DNA of 45,924 nucleotides. Origin: Mesotoga infera (GTDB lineage: Bacteria > Thermotogota > Thermotogae > Petrotogales > Kosmotogaceae). The position numbers were made by a program, and so were the translations under genes. This document shows, one piece after another, positions 1 to 7,760 of this stretch (position 1 is its first letter; every line of letters begins with the position of its first letter). The stretch lies in assembly GCA_011045915.1 (NCBI GenBank), contig DSBT01000121.1:1-45924 (forward strand). The letters run 5' to 3'. The notes beneath the pieces were generated by a model. It saw only the letters and a list, made by a program, of their open reading frames with translations, was not told the origin of the DNA and did no database searches.

Positions 1-11
1 ATATCGCGATA

Positions 12-40
12 TTGACTGACGTGGTCAAAAGAGTTATAAT
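12..40 (+). promoter_or_regulatory. Sigma-70-type promoter for rimP-nusA-fur
   Basis: A TTGACT box at 12-17 and a perfect TATAAT at 35-40 are separated by 17 nt. Transcription should start near position 47, giving a leader of about 50 nt that contains the terminator-like hairpin at 67-96. This is one of the best-matching promoters in the window. Confidence 0.8.
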
Positions 41-55
41 TGTGTTAGTTTAAAA

Positions 56-96
56 CTCCCAAAGGGAGAGGGCTTTCTTGCCCTCTATTTTTTATT
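56..96 (+). terminator. Leader intrinsic terminator / candidate attenuator before rimP
   Basis: A 7-bp stem (67-73 with 80-86, loop 74-79) is followed by an A and six Ts (88-93), the form of an intrinsic terminator. A second hairpin, CTCCC at 56-60 with GGGAG at 64-68, shares bases 67-68 with the first, so the two cannot both form completely. The element lies between the promoter at 12-40 and the rimP start, so it is either an attenuator of this operon or the terminator of a very short transcript. A terminator for a gene left of the window is less likely, because the promoter lies upstream of it. Confidence 0.65.
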
Positions 97-570
97 ATGG
101 TGGTGTTGTTTGTGGAGGACCTGAAGAGAGAGTTGCTTGAACTGGCAAACGAAGTCGCAAGTAACCTTGGCTATTCGATCTATGATCTCGGACTTTCGAG
201 AAGGGGAAAGAAAAGACTGGTGAAAATCACGATCGATAAGCTAGATGGGTACGTATCTATTAGCGACTGCGAACTGTTTTCAGCCGAGTTTGGTAAGGCG
301 CTTGATTCAGCGGACCTCGTGCCATTTTCATATGATCTGGTTGTAGAGTCACCCGGGCTGGAACGCGCTCTTAGAAGCCTCAAAGATTATGCTAGATTCG
401 TAGGCGAGAAGGCGAAAGTAATTCTCCAGGAACCCGTTGATGGGGTTTCAGTCGTGATTGGGAAGATTATCTCGTGCGAAGGCGACGTTATCACTGTTGA
501 GAATTCAGAAAACGGAAAAGAGATAGCATTCAACTTTTCAGACGTAAGACGAGCCAATCTAAAATTATGA
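97..570 (+). CDS. rimP: Ribosome maturation factor RimP
   Basis: This is a RimP/YlxS-family protein that helps assemble the 30S ribosomal subunit. The N-terminal alpha/beta domain (about residues 5-85) carries the family pattern of an LGY(S)IYDL strand, a VKITIDK strand and the VVESPGLERAL segment. A small SH3-like domain (about 88-157) follows. The length of 157 residues is normal. The start is uncertain. The ATG at 97 comes directly after the T-run of the leader hairpin and has no Shine-Dalgarno sequence. An in-frame GTG at 112 has GGTGG-like sequence at 99-105 and would give 152 residues, which fits the family N-terminus at least as well. The neighbour nusA follows after 21 nt, the conserved rimP-nusA order. 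Family assignment is secure; the exact start is not. Confidence 0.93.
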   Translation: MVVLFVEDLKRELLELANEVASNLGYSIYDLGLSRRGKKRLVKITIDKLDGYVSISDCELFSAEFGKALDSADLVPFSYDLVVESPGLERALRSLKDYARFVGEKAKVILQEPVDGVSVVIGKIISCEGDVITVENSENGKEIAFNFSDVRRANLKL

Positions 571-591
571 TTTTAACGGTGAGGTGTTCAT

Positions 592-1620
592 ATGAATCTC
601 AATCTCTTGGAAGCCCTGGATCAGTTGCAGGACGAAAAGAACATTGAAAAAGAAGAAGTCTTAGATATACTTGAGAAAGCATTGCAGAGTGCCTATAAGA
701 AGAACTTTACTTCCGAAAGTGATGTTGACGTTAGAATAGACAGGCTTACAGGAGACATAGAGGTCTTCGAAAGGCTTGCTGTAGTCCAATCGGTAGAAAA
801 CCCTTCGGTTGAAGTGACGCTGGAGGAAGCTCTTAAAATAGATTCTTCAGTTGAAGTTGGTTCAATAATCGAGAAGAAACTCAACATAAAGAAATTCAAA
901 AGAATTGCCGCTCAGACTGCCAGACAGGTTCTAATTCAGAAAATCCGCGAAAGAGAAAAGGAAAACCTGTTCGACAAGTACGTCGACATGAAGGGAACCG
1001 CAACGACTTCCGAGATATTGAGAGTCACCGCCGAATGGATTGATCTTCGAATCGGCAAACTGGAAACCAGAATTCCCACTAAGGAACTCATTCCTGGAGA
1101 ACAGCCCAGACTGAATTCTCTTATGAAGGTCTTTGTTGTGGACGTGACGAGGTCTGCACGAGGGCCTCGTTTGCTTGTCACGAGGCGGACACCTGAGTTT
1201 GTAGTTGAACTGCTGAAACTTCAGGTTCCGGAAATTGCCGGAGGAGATGTCACAGTCAAAGCAATTGCCAGGGAGGAAGGTATCAGGTCGAAAGTTGCTG
1301 TGTTCAGCCAGAATACTAAGGTTGATCCGGTCGGAGCTTGCATTGGTGAAAGCGGTACTAGAATCGCCGAAGTCTTGAGAGAAATCAAACCCGAGAAAGT
1401 CGACATTTTGAGGTGGAGTGACGATCCCGCAGAATTCGTTGGAAATTCGATTGCGCCCGCCTCGGCGCTTGAAGTGAAAATCGCGAATCCTGAAAACCAT
1501 GAGGCAGTAGTATATGTCTCGCCAACCCAGCTGTCTCTTGCAATCGGAAAGGGAGGCCAAAACGCGAGACTTGCAGCAAAACTAACTGGCTGGAAGATAG
1601 ACATAAAACCCATAATGTAG
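592..1620 (+). CDS. nusA: Transcription termination/antitermination factor NusA
   Basis: NusA binds RNA polymerase and nascent RNA, and controls pausing, intrinsic termination and antitermination. The reading shows the N-terminal RNAP-binding domain (about 1-125), an S1 domain (about 130-200) and two KH domains. The first KH region carries the GACIGESGTRI loop, the second the SLAIGKGGQNARLAAKLTGWKI motif region near the end. There is no acidic-repeat extension, so the 342-residue length matches the short Gram-positive/Thermotoga type rather than the E. coli form. The ATG at 592 is preceded by GGTGAGGTG at a good distance. It is second in the rimP-nusA-fur run. Because NusA itself strengthens hairpin termination, the leader hairpin at 56-96 is a plausible site of autoregulation (inference). 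Confidence 0.97.
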   Translation: MNLNLLEALDQLQDEKNIEKEEVLDILEKALQSAYKKNFTSESDVDVRIDRLTGDIEVFERLAVVQSVENPSVEVTLEEALKIDSSVEVGSIIEKKLNIKKFKRIAAQTARQVLIQKIREREKENLFDKYVDMKGTATTSEILRVTAEWIDLRIGKLETRIPTKELIPGEQPRLNSLMKVFVVDVTRSARGPRLLVTRRTPEFVVELLKLQVPEIAGGDVTVKAIAREEGIRSKVAVFSQNTKVDPVGACIGESGTRIAEVLREIKPEKVDILRWSDDPAEFVGNSIAPASALEVKIANPENHEAVVYVSPTQLSLAIGKGGQNARLAAKLTGWKIDIKPIM

Positions 1621-1648
1621 CTCAGTCTGACTTGAACGGAGGCTGATT

Positions 1649-2116
1649 ATGAAGAAAGACCTGCTTAGGGCAGAACTGAAGAAGAGAAATCAGAGGATGA
1701 CTGCTCAGCGAGAATACGTGCTTAGGTTCTTTCTAGAGGCCGAAACGGATCACCTGAGTGCTGACGAAGTATATCAGAAGGTTCAGGGAAGAAAATTCAG
1801 GATAAGTAAGGCAACAGTCTACAGGACGATCGAGTTGCTTGTGGAGATTGGACTCCTAAGGAAAATTACCTTCAGAGACGGAATAATCAGATATGAACCG
1901 GTGAAGAAGGGAGAGCATCACCATCATCACATAATCTGCACTAATTGCGGGGCAGTTGTCGAGTTTCACCTGGACAACCTTGAAGATCTTGAAGAGCTCG
2001 TAAAATCAAGGACTGGCTACACAATAGATGATCATCAACTGAAGTTCTACGGTTTGTGTCCAAAGTGCCAGAATGCAATGAGAAAAGCAAGCAGCAACAG
2101 CAATGACGTCAGATAA
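1649..2116 (+). CDS. Fur-family metalloregulator
   Basis: This is a ferric-uptake-regulator family DNA-binding repressor (Fur, PerR and Zur are not distinguished here). A winged-helix domain occupies about residues 8-85, with the recognition helix around ISKATVYRTIELL. The dimerisation domain begins with a run of five histidines (90-94), then CTNCG (Cys97, Cys100) and CPKC (Cys137, Cys140), the two CxxC pairs of the structural zinc site. Its 155 residues are normal. The start has GGAGG 7 nt upstream. It follows nusA by 28 nt and may be co-transcribed. Its last 70 nt lie over the 3' end of the convergent comEC gene. The presence of SUF and minimal SUF operons in the window makes an iron or peroxide role attractive, but no Fur box was identified. 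Confidence 0.93.
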   Translation: MKKDLLRAELKKRNQRMTAQREYVLRFFLEAETDHLSADEVYQKVQGRKFRISKATVYRTIELLVEIGLLRKITFRDGIIRYEPVKKGEHHHHHIICTNCGAVVEFHLDNLEDLEELVKSRTGYTIDDHQLKFYGLCPKCQNAMRKASSNSNDVR

Positions 2117-3408
2117 GCCGGAAACGGTTCAAGGCGTATAGCTGGAATAGCTTCCCCAATCCTGTTCGTAGTCTCTTCGAGTAAGATCGACATGGCTCTC
2201 AGACTTCCCGAAACAAAATCGCTTATAAAACTCAGTCCCAGGATATCTGTCAACAGGATGACTATCATTCCCACGTACGCAGGAACAACAAATATAGGAA
2301 CCAGGATTATAGTAAGCGGTATTCCGACAACCGATAACGTTCCAAATGTGCTTAGAGATAGTGGAATAACTGCTGCCTGGGCTATCACACCAACTAGAAA
2401 AGCCTGGCCAATCAGATTCCTACTCTCGATTTCTGGCAAGAAGATGAGCAGGGCAGCCGTGGCAAAAAAACTTAGTTGAAAAGAGACGGATACGACGATT
2501 GAAGGTTGTGCAATAACGAGAATCATTCCCGAGATTCCAAGAATATTGAGCGGGTGCTGGCGGTAATCAATTAGTTTGAATACAGAATAACAGAACAGCA
2601 TTAGGAAAGTTCTGAGTGCTGAGATTGCCGGGCCGGTAGACAGGGTGTATAAGAAGAGTATCGCAATTGAGATCAAGATTCTTGTGTTTCTGCCCAGCAT
2701 AAGAAACGAGAGCATAGAATGAACCAGCAGGTACATCAAGCCAATGTGCAGACCTGAAACGGCAAAGAGATGGGCCACTCCGAGATCGGAGATTCTCTCT
2801 CTTGTTTCATAATCGATATGCCTTCTGTTACCTGCGAAGATCGCCGCGGCAATTGTATCCCTAAGTTTGTACTTTGAAAGCAGTCCATCAACGAATTTTC
2901 CTGGAAAAGAGACAAATTCAATTCTATCGATGCATCCTTCGACGCTTGAGTCAATTCTGAATAGCGGATAAGACTCCTGTCTCTCCAACGTGCCGGCAGT
3001 CCAGATTATCTGGCCTGGAAAGGCAATCGTATCTCTATCCGAAAGCCTAATATTCACGGCCGGGGGAAGATTCATCCACTCACCATCAATGAGTATCTTG
3101 CCCATGCTTGCCTCGATATTTCCAGATCCTCCTTTGCTAACGCAACCAACGTATTCAACCTTGCCAGTGTCAGGAAGTCTAAGCGTTGTGGTTTGGGCAA
3201 GGCAACCAATTCCGAAAAAGACCATCCATGTCAGTGGACCGATCTGCTTCGAGGTAATTAGGAGTACAGCAGTCGCCAGCAAGACTAGAGGCAACCAGCC
3301 ATTCTCTTTCCAAATCAGTGCAAAAACAAACACTTCTCCCAGCAACACTGCCATGAGACAGTAAAGAAATGGGAAAGCCGTCTTTCTTTTGAGAAGTCCG
3401 TCTAGCAT
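2047..3408 (-). CDS. ComEC/Rec2-type competence membrane protein, short form
   Basis: This looks like the inner-membrane channel for incoming single-stranded DNA in natural transformation. Several hydrophobic segments are present at the N-terminus. An OB-like soluble part follows (about 85-160). The Competence domain (about 185-430) contains the diagnostic LFAVSGLHIGL segment and the TGPAISALRTF segment. The protein stops at 453 residues, directly after the membrane domain, so the C-terminal metallo-beta-lactamase-like domain of longer ComEC proteins is absent. Helix-hairpin-helix ComEA is not in the window. The stop lies inside fur, giving a 70-nt tail-to-tail overlap. The ATG at 3408 has no clear ribosome site. 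Family call is firm; whether competence operates is unknown. Confidence 0.88.
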   Translation of the reverse strand: MLDGLLKRKTAFPFLYCLMAVLLGEVFVFALIWKENGWLPLVLLATAVLLITSKQIGPLTWMVFFGIGCLAQTTTLRLPDTGKVEYVGCVSKGGSGNIEASMGKILIDGEWMNLPPAVNIRLSDRDTIAFPGQIIWTAGTLERQESYPLFRIDSSVEGCIDRIEFVSFPGKFVDGLLSKYKLRDTIAAAIFAGNRRHIDYETRERISDLGVAHLFAVSGLHIGLMYLLVHSMLSFLMLGRNTRILISIAILFLYTLSTGPAISALRTFLMLFCYSVFKLIDYRQHPLNILGISGMILVIAQPSIVVSVSFQLSFFATAALLIFLPEIESRNLIGQAFLVGVIAQAAVIPLSLSTFGTLSVVGIPLTIILVPIFVVPAYVGMIVILLTDILGLSFISDFVSGSLRAMSILLEETTNRIGEAIPAIRLEPFPAYLTSLLLLLAFLIAFWHFGHKP

Positions 3409-3440
3409 ATATTTATTCTACATCCCTCGCAACGCTTTGT

Positions 3441-3469
3441 GAACAACGTGTTCGATGATTCACATGTGA
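3441..3469. promoter_or_regulatory. Two palindromes between divergent comEC and csaB-like genes
   Basis: The 98-nt divergent gap contains GAACA-N3-TGTTC at 3441-3453 and the perfect 10-bp palindrome TCACATGTGA at 3460-3469. A TAGAAT box at 3470-3475 follows directly on the plus strand. The position suits operators acting on either gene, but no regulator can be named. Confidence 0.35.
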
Positions 3470-3506
3470 TAGAATATTATCGTCGAATGTTCCTGGAGGT
3501 TTTGAG

Positions 3507-4574
3507 GTGAGACAATTTTCTTTTGGCGGGCTGACGCTGGTGGGTTACTATGGATACAATAACCTTGGCGACGATCTTCTATTGCTTTCATCACTATCTC
3601 TCATCCAAGAGATAGGTTTTGAAGGGCCGGTCTATTTGCCGGCTGCCTCTCACATAGACAACATAGCTCAGAGATTCCCTTCAAGACTCGATATCAGACT
3701 GATCAAGAGATTCGGCGTAAGCGATCTCACAAATTCAATTAAGCACTCGACAGCAACCGTATTTGGAGGAGGTAACCTTCTTCAGGATCAAACAAGCTGG
3801 AGAAGTTTCTTATACTATTATGAGATTGCAAAACATACGCTTAGAAACCGCAAACCCCTTCTATTTCTCTCACAGGGGTTCGGCCCAGTGGGCAAATCAG
3901 TGAACAGAAATGCTCTAAACCGTTTGTTGAAGAATCCCTTGACTTACGGCGTGATGAGAGATGAAGTAAGTTATAAACATTTCGCATCTATTTCCAGGCG
4001 CGCGGTCTTGGGGACGGACTATGGTCCCTATTACCTGCAGAAAGAGGGGATAATTCCTGAGAATCGAACGATGGAGGATGGCCTTGCGGTTATAGTATTG
4101 AAGAATGGGACCAACGTTGACGATGTTCTAAGTTCTTTGAGACTCAACAATCTCACCGAAGTCTGTGCCGTGGGCTTCCATAACCACCACGATGAAGAAA
4201 AGAGAAGTGAACTTGAATCAAAGGCCAGATCAAATGGATTCAAAGTCAGGAAACCTCCAGAAGACCTTGAAGGAATGATAGAGATCTTCAACAATGCGGA
4301 ACTAATAATTACTGAGCGTCTTCACGGAGCAATTCTGGCTATCTCCCTTGGAGTCCCTTTTGTTTGGAAGAAGAACAGCAAACTCGATAGATTCGTTAAA
4401 TCTCTTGACAGGGACTGTAATCTCTCTTTTGAAGGAAGTTGTGAGAGCTTGAGCCTGGCTATTAACAGTTCATTGAAGAATCCGAGGAATCTTAAAGAGT
4501 ATTACTGGTCACAAATGAATACAACGATCAGCGAGTCCAAAGAGCTGCTTAAGAAACTGTCGTTAAGAAGGTGA
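3507..4574 (+). CDS. csaB: CsaB-like polysaccharide pyruvyl transferase
   Basis: This 355-residue protein belongs to the polysaccharide pyruvyl-transferase family. CsaB members add ketal pyruvate to cell-wall polymers so that SLH-domain proteins can bind them. Visible family features are the N-terminal GYYGYNNLGDD segment (about 13-23), GGGNLLQDQTS (about 88-98), and the C-terminal nucleotide-sugar-like segment ITERLHGAILAISLGVPF. The GTG start at 3507 has GGAGG about 8 nt upstream. It overlaps nothing and is followed after 4 nt by the alcohol dehydrogenase gene. An SLH protein (27754-29442) is encoded 23 kb away, which gives a plausible purpose. Substrate and membrane association are inferred from the family only; a generic exopolysaccharide pyruvyl transferase is the alternative. 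Confidence 0.82.
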   Translation: MRQFSFGGLTLVGYYGYNNLGDDLLLLSSLSLIQEIGFEGPVYLPAASHIDNIAQRFPSRLDIRLIKRFGVSDLTNSIKHSTATVFGGGNLLQDQTSWRSFLYYYEIAKHTLRNRKPLLFLSQGFGPVGKSVNRNALNRLLKNPLTYGVMRDEVSYKHFASISRRAVLGTDYGPYYLQKEGIIPENRTMEDGLAVIVLKNGTNVDDVLSSLRLNNLTEVCAVGFHNHHDEEKRSELESKARSNGFKVRKPPEDLEGMIEIFNNAELIITERLHGAILAISLGVPFVWKKNSKLDRFVKSLDRDCNLSFEGSCESLSLAINSSLKNPRNLKEYYWSQMNTTISESKELLKKLSLRR

Positions 4575-4578
4575 TTAG

Positions 4579-5679
4579 ATGTGGAAGTATTTCCTGCCGA
4601 CAAAGATTTTCGCCGGAGTCGAGATAATAGTTCAGAACGCCGGGTTATTGGGGGAGGTTGGAACAAGCGCGTTCTTAGTTACCGGAAAATCGTCCGCCAA
4701 GAAATGCGGTGCGCTGGATGAAGTGCAGAGCGTGCTAAAAGGTCTAGATATCCAGAACGAAGTATTTGATGAAGTTGAAGAAAATCCCTCGTTTGCAACG
4801 ATCGAAAAGGGTGGAAGAAGGCTTTCGGCCAGCGGATGTGATTTTGTGATCGCAATCGGTGGGGGGAGTCCCCTTGACGCCGCTAAAGCGATCTCGGTAA
4901 TTGGAAGGAACAGCGGATCCAATTGCAGAGATCTGTACAAAGGACAACATCTTCCTGCCTTTCCAATAATTACAGTTCCTACGACATCCGGCACAGGCAG
5001 TGAAGTTACACCGTACTCCATTCTAACTGACGGTGAAGGAACCAAGAAAGGCTTCGGAATGCCCTCTACCTTTCCCTACATTTCCTATCTCGATCCAAGG
5101 TACACTGTCACTATGCCCACTGACGTGACTGTTGCGACTGCACTAGATGCCCTATCTCATTCAGTAGAGGGAGAGGCAGTTAACAATGGGAGGAATCCAC
5201 TCGTTAAGATGCTTTCCAGAAAGGCAACTGGAATAATCAAGGAATTGCTTGGAAAGGTCTTGATGAACGAAGACAACGTCTCTTTGAGGGGGGAGATACA
5301 GTACGCTGCCACAATTGCGGGAATAGTGATTGCTCATACAGGAACGACGGCTGTTCATGCAGCCGGTTATCCCCTTTCATCCTTCAAAGGGGTGAAACAC
5401 GGTATGGCCAATGCACTTATGTTGATCAAAATATTCAGGAGGATTGCTAATGCCGATCCAGAGAGAATAGCCAGTGCAATCGAACCCTTTGAAAATCTTG
5501 ATGAGCTTAAGGCTTTCTTGAAGAAATTTGGCGTGGAAAGGATCGACCTAAGAATCTCAGATGAGGAAATTGAGAATTGGTCAGAAAAGACGGCAAAAGC
5601 ACCCCACTTGAAAAAGACACCCGGCGATTTCGACAAACAGTTCTTTGCCCAGTTGTACAGGGAGATAAAGAACCATTGA
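4579..5679 (+). CDS. Iron-containing alcohol dehydrogenase
   Basis: This is a group III (Fe-type) NAD(P)-dependent alcohol dehydrogenase of 366 residues. The N-terminal dinucleotide-binding part carries the IGGGSPLDAAKAIS segment and PTTSGTGSEVTPYS. The C-terminal helical domain carries the metal ligands in the family spacing: Asp and His four apart in DALSH, then two histidines 14 apart (VHAAG and GVKHG). Substrate cannot be read from the sequence; butanol, 1,3-propanediol and lactaldehyde dehydrogenases share the fold. The ATG at 4579 has AGAAGGTGA just upstream, within the end of csaB. Its stop overlaps the downstream methyltransferase start by 4 nt, so the three genes probably form one transcript without an obvious metabolic link. 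Confidence 0.92.
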   Translation: MWKYFLPTKIFAGVEIIVQNAGLLGEVGTSAFLVTGKSSAKKCGALDEVQSVLKGLDIQNEVFDEVEENPSFATIEKGGRRLSASGCDFVIAIGGGSPLDAAKAISVIGRNSGSNCRDLYKGQHLPAFPIITVPTTSGTGSEVTPYSILTDGEGTKKGFGMPSTFPYISYLDPRYTVTMPTDVTVATALDALSHSVEGEAVNNGRNPLVKMLSRKATGIIKELLGKVLMNEDNVSLRGEIQYAATIAGIVIAHTGTTAVHAAGYPLSSFKGVKHGMANALMLIKIFRRIANADPERIASAIEPFENLDELKAFLKKFGVERIDLRISDEEIENWSEKTAKAPHLKKTPGDFDKQFFAQLYREIKNH

Positions 5680-6854
5680 GCTCCAGAGTGATTCTCAAAA
5701 GATCAATAAAGAGACGGATTGCATTCGGCCATCCGTGGGTTTATGACAACGAAATAGACAGGAGCGACGATCTTGAAGACGGCTCCATAGTCGATGTCCT
5801 AACGCATTCCGGTCAGTTTTTGGGCAGGGGTTATTATAATTCGGGTTCCACAATCAGAGTGAGACTTTTAACAAGGAGAAATTGCAGATTTGACGTCGGT
5901 TTCTTCTCAAAGAAGATAGAAAGGTCTGCCCTCTTGAAGTCTTCGCTGCTCAGAACCAGTGATGCCATGAGAATCGTTTTCGGTGAAGCGGACGGACTTC
6001 CTGGACTTATAGTAGACAGGTTTTCAGAGTGGCTCGTTGTTCAATTCAACACACTCGGCATAGCGCGTTTGAAAGATGTGATCGTTGAGGCCTTGATATC
6101 AGTCTTTAAACCGAAGGGGATATTCGAAAAGAGCGAGGGGATCTCCCTCATCAAAGAAGGTTTGGAAGCGAGAGAGGATTGGATTTACGGAAGCGGACCG
6201 GAACTTCTCCCTTTTTCTTCAGATGGAATCATTTTTTTCGCAGATACTAAGGGACAGAAGACCGGGTTCTTCCTCGATCAAAGAGAAAATGCAATAAGAT
6301 TGTCCCAGTATGCGACTGACCGAGAAATCCTGGATGTTTTTTCTTACACGGGCAATTTTTCTTTCCACTGCATAAAGAAGGGAGCGCGAAGCGCAACTCT
6401 GGTAGACGCTTCGGAGAGGGCTCTTTCAGTAGCCAGAGAAACGGCGGAAGCGAATCGATTTACGGACAGTTGTCAATTTGTGAGAGCAAACGCCTTCGAT
6501 TATCTGAGAGCGAGTGATCTCCCAAGGACCGATCTTGTCATAATTGATCCTCCGGCAATGGCAAAGACCCCTTCTTCGAAGAGGAGCGCTCTGAGAGGGT
6601 ATAAGGAACTCAACTTGCGGGCAACGAAGATTCTGAAGAATGAAGCACTTCTTGCATCCTCTTCGTGCACTCAGATCGTTTCGGAAGAAGATTGGTCTCG
6701 GACTATTAATGACGCTTTTCACGACAGCAAGAAAGTTGGTGTGATTGTATTCAGAGGAGGTCAGCCCGTAGATCATCCCGAGGTTAGCTCGATCTTCGAA
6801 ACTAGATATTTGAAATTCTGTCTGTATCGAATTTTCGAACTGGCAGATTACTGA
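5676..6854 (+). CDS. RlmI-like class I SAM-dependent rRNA methyltransferase
   Basis: A PUA domain (first ~75 residues, starting with RVILKRSIKRRIAFGHPWVY) is followed by a Rossmann-type methyltransferase domain. Motif I is ILDVFSYTGNFS and motif IV is VIIDPPAMAKT. This order and the length of 392 residues match RlmI/YccW, which makes m5C in 23S rRNA; the Cys in SSCTQIV fits the catalytic region of that family. I chose the TTG at 5676, which overlaps the dehydrogenase stop as TTGA and has GGGAG 11 nt upstream. An open frame extends back to 5577, but inside the neighbour's coding sequence. GTG at 5688 is another possibility. The exact rRNA position modified is inferred, not seen. Confidence 0.88.
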   Translation: MSSRVILKRSIKRRIAFGHPWVYDNEIDRSDDLEDGSIVDVLTHSGQFLGRGYYNSGSTIRVRLLTRRNCRFDVGFFSKKIERSALLKSSLLRTSDAMRIVFGEADGLPGLIVDRFSEWLVVQFNTLGIARLKDVIVEALISVFKPKGIFEKSEGISLIKEGLEAREDWIYGSGPELLPFSSDGIIFFADTKGQKTGFFLDQRENAIRLSQYATDREILDVFSYTGNFSFHCIKKGARSATLVDASERALSVARETAEANRFTDSCQFVRANAFDYLRASDLPRTDLVIIDPPAMAKTPSSKRSALRGYKELNLRATKILKNEALLASSSCTQIVSEEDWSRTINDAFHDSKKVGVIVFRGGQPVDHPEVSSIFETRYLKFCLYRIFELADY

Positions 6855-6889
6855 TCGGCGGATCAAATACTGTCGAAGTATCAATGTAA

Positions 6890-6898
6890 TGCTATAAT
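6890..6898 (+). promoter_or_regulatory. Extended -10 promoter for minDE
   Basis: TGC-TATAAT at 6890-6898 is an extended -10 element; no good -35 box lies at 16-18 nt. It is 34 nt ahead of the minD start and downstream of the methyltransferase stop. Confidence 0.6.
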
Positions 6899-6931
6899 TC
6901 AGAAAAGTCTAACGGCTGGAGGTAGATATAT

Positions 6932-7744
6932 ATGGCCAAAGTATACGTTGTGACTTCCGGAAAAGGGGGAGTCGGCAAGACGACAATCACGGCCAATATT
7001 GGTTGTGCTCTTGCCAACAAGGGGGCTAAGGTCTGTCTTATCGATGCAGACATAGGTCTTAAGAATCTAGATATCGCTCTGGGCCTTGAAAACAGAGTTG
7101 TTCATACAATTCTAGATGTTGCAAACGGTAAGGTGACGGCTTCCGAAGCGCTAGTGAGGCACAAGCAGATCAAAGGGCTATATCTACTTGCAGCCTCTCA
7201 AATAGCAACGAAAGAGATGCTTTCCCCAGAAGACATGAAGAAGATGATCGCAGAACTTTATCCGAAATTTGATTACATCATTGTAGATTCTCCCGCAGGA
7301 ATTGAGAGAGGATTTAGAAATGCAATAGCCGCGGCCGAAAAGGCCTTGATAATAACCACTCCTGAACTGCCCGCAATTACTGACGCGGATCGCGTCATCG
7401 GACTTCTCGAAAACTCTGGTATGCAGGAATCAAATATCAGGCTAGTCATAAACCGATTCAAAGTTCAGATGGTCAAACGCGGTGATATGCTTACTAGAGA
7501 GGATATTCAGGGGAACCTCGCAATAGATCTGATTGGAATCATCCCCGACAGCGATGAAGTAATCGTGGCGACAAACAAAGGCGTACCGGTTATCCTGAAC
7601 GGAAACGGCGAAGGAATCGGAAAGGTCTTCGAGAACATTGCTTTGAGGATGAACGGGGAACCTATCCCGGTCGAGCAGGATATCCTTGAGCATGGATCGA
7701 AAGGATTCCTTGAATTCCTGAAGCGCATTTTCAGAAGAAATTAA
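6932..7744 (+). CDS. minD: Septum-site ATPase MinD
   Basis: MinD is the membrane-cycling ParA-family ATPase that positions the division septum. The deviant Walker A motif GKGGVGKTT is at residues 10-18, switch regions LIDADIGLKNLD and DYIIVDSPAGIERGF follow, and the C-terminus GFLEFLKRIFRRN is the amphipathic membrane-targeting helix typical of MinD. Its 270 residues are normal. The ATG has GGAGG 9 nt upstream. minE follows after 16 nt. No minC is present in this window; it is commonly elsewhere in other genomes, so absence here proves nothing. Confidence 0.97.
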   Translation: MAKVYVVTSGKGGVGKTTITANIGCALANKGAKVCLIDADIGLKNLDIALGLENRVVHTILDVANGKVTASEALVRHKQIKGLYLLAASQIATKEMLSPEDMKKMIAELYPKFDYIIVDSPAGIERGFRNAIAAAEKALIITTPELPAITDADRVIGLLENSGMQESNIRLVINRFKVQMVKRGDMLTREDIQGNLAIDLIGIIPDSDEVIVATNKGVPVILNGNGEGIGKVFENIALRMNGEPIPVEQDILEHGSKGFLEFLKRIFRRN

Positions 7745-7760
7745 GAGGGAGTTGAAGTGT

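Noticed and set aside
931-1560. 209-codon open frame on the minus strand inside nusA
   Set aside because: It lies entirely antisense to a conserved gene, has no ribosome site, and its composition (many Arg, Cys, Ser, Phe) is typical of a shadow frame.
1916-1932. Run of five His codons that resembles a purification tag
   Set aside because: Runs of histidine at this place are normal for the metal site of Fur-family proteins; natural, not engineered.
3441-3453. LexA (Cheo) box
   Set aside because: The half-site spacing is 5 rather than 4 bases, so I list it only as a palindrome, not as a LexA site.
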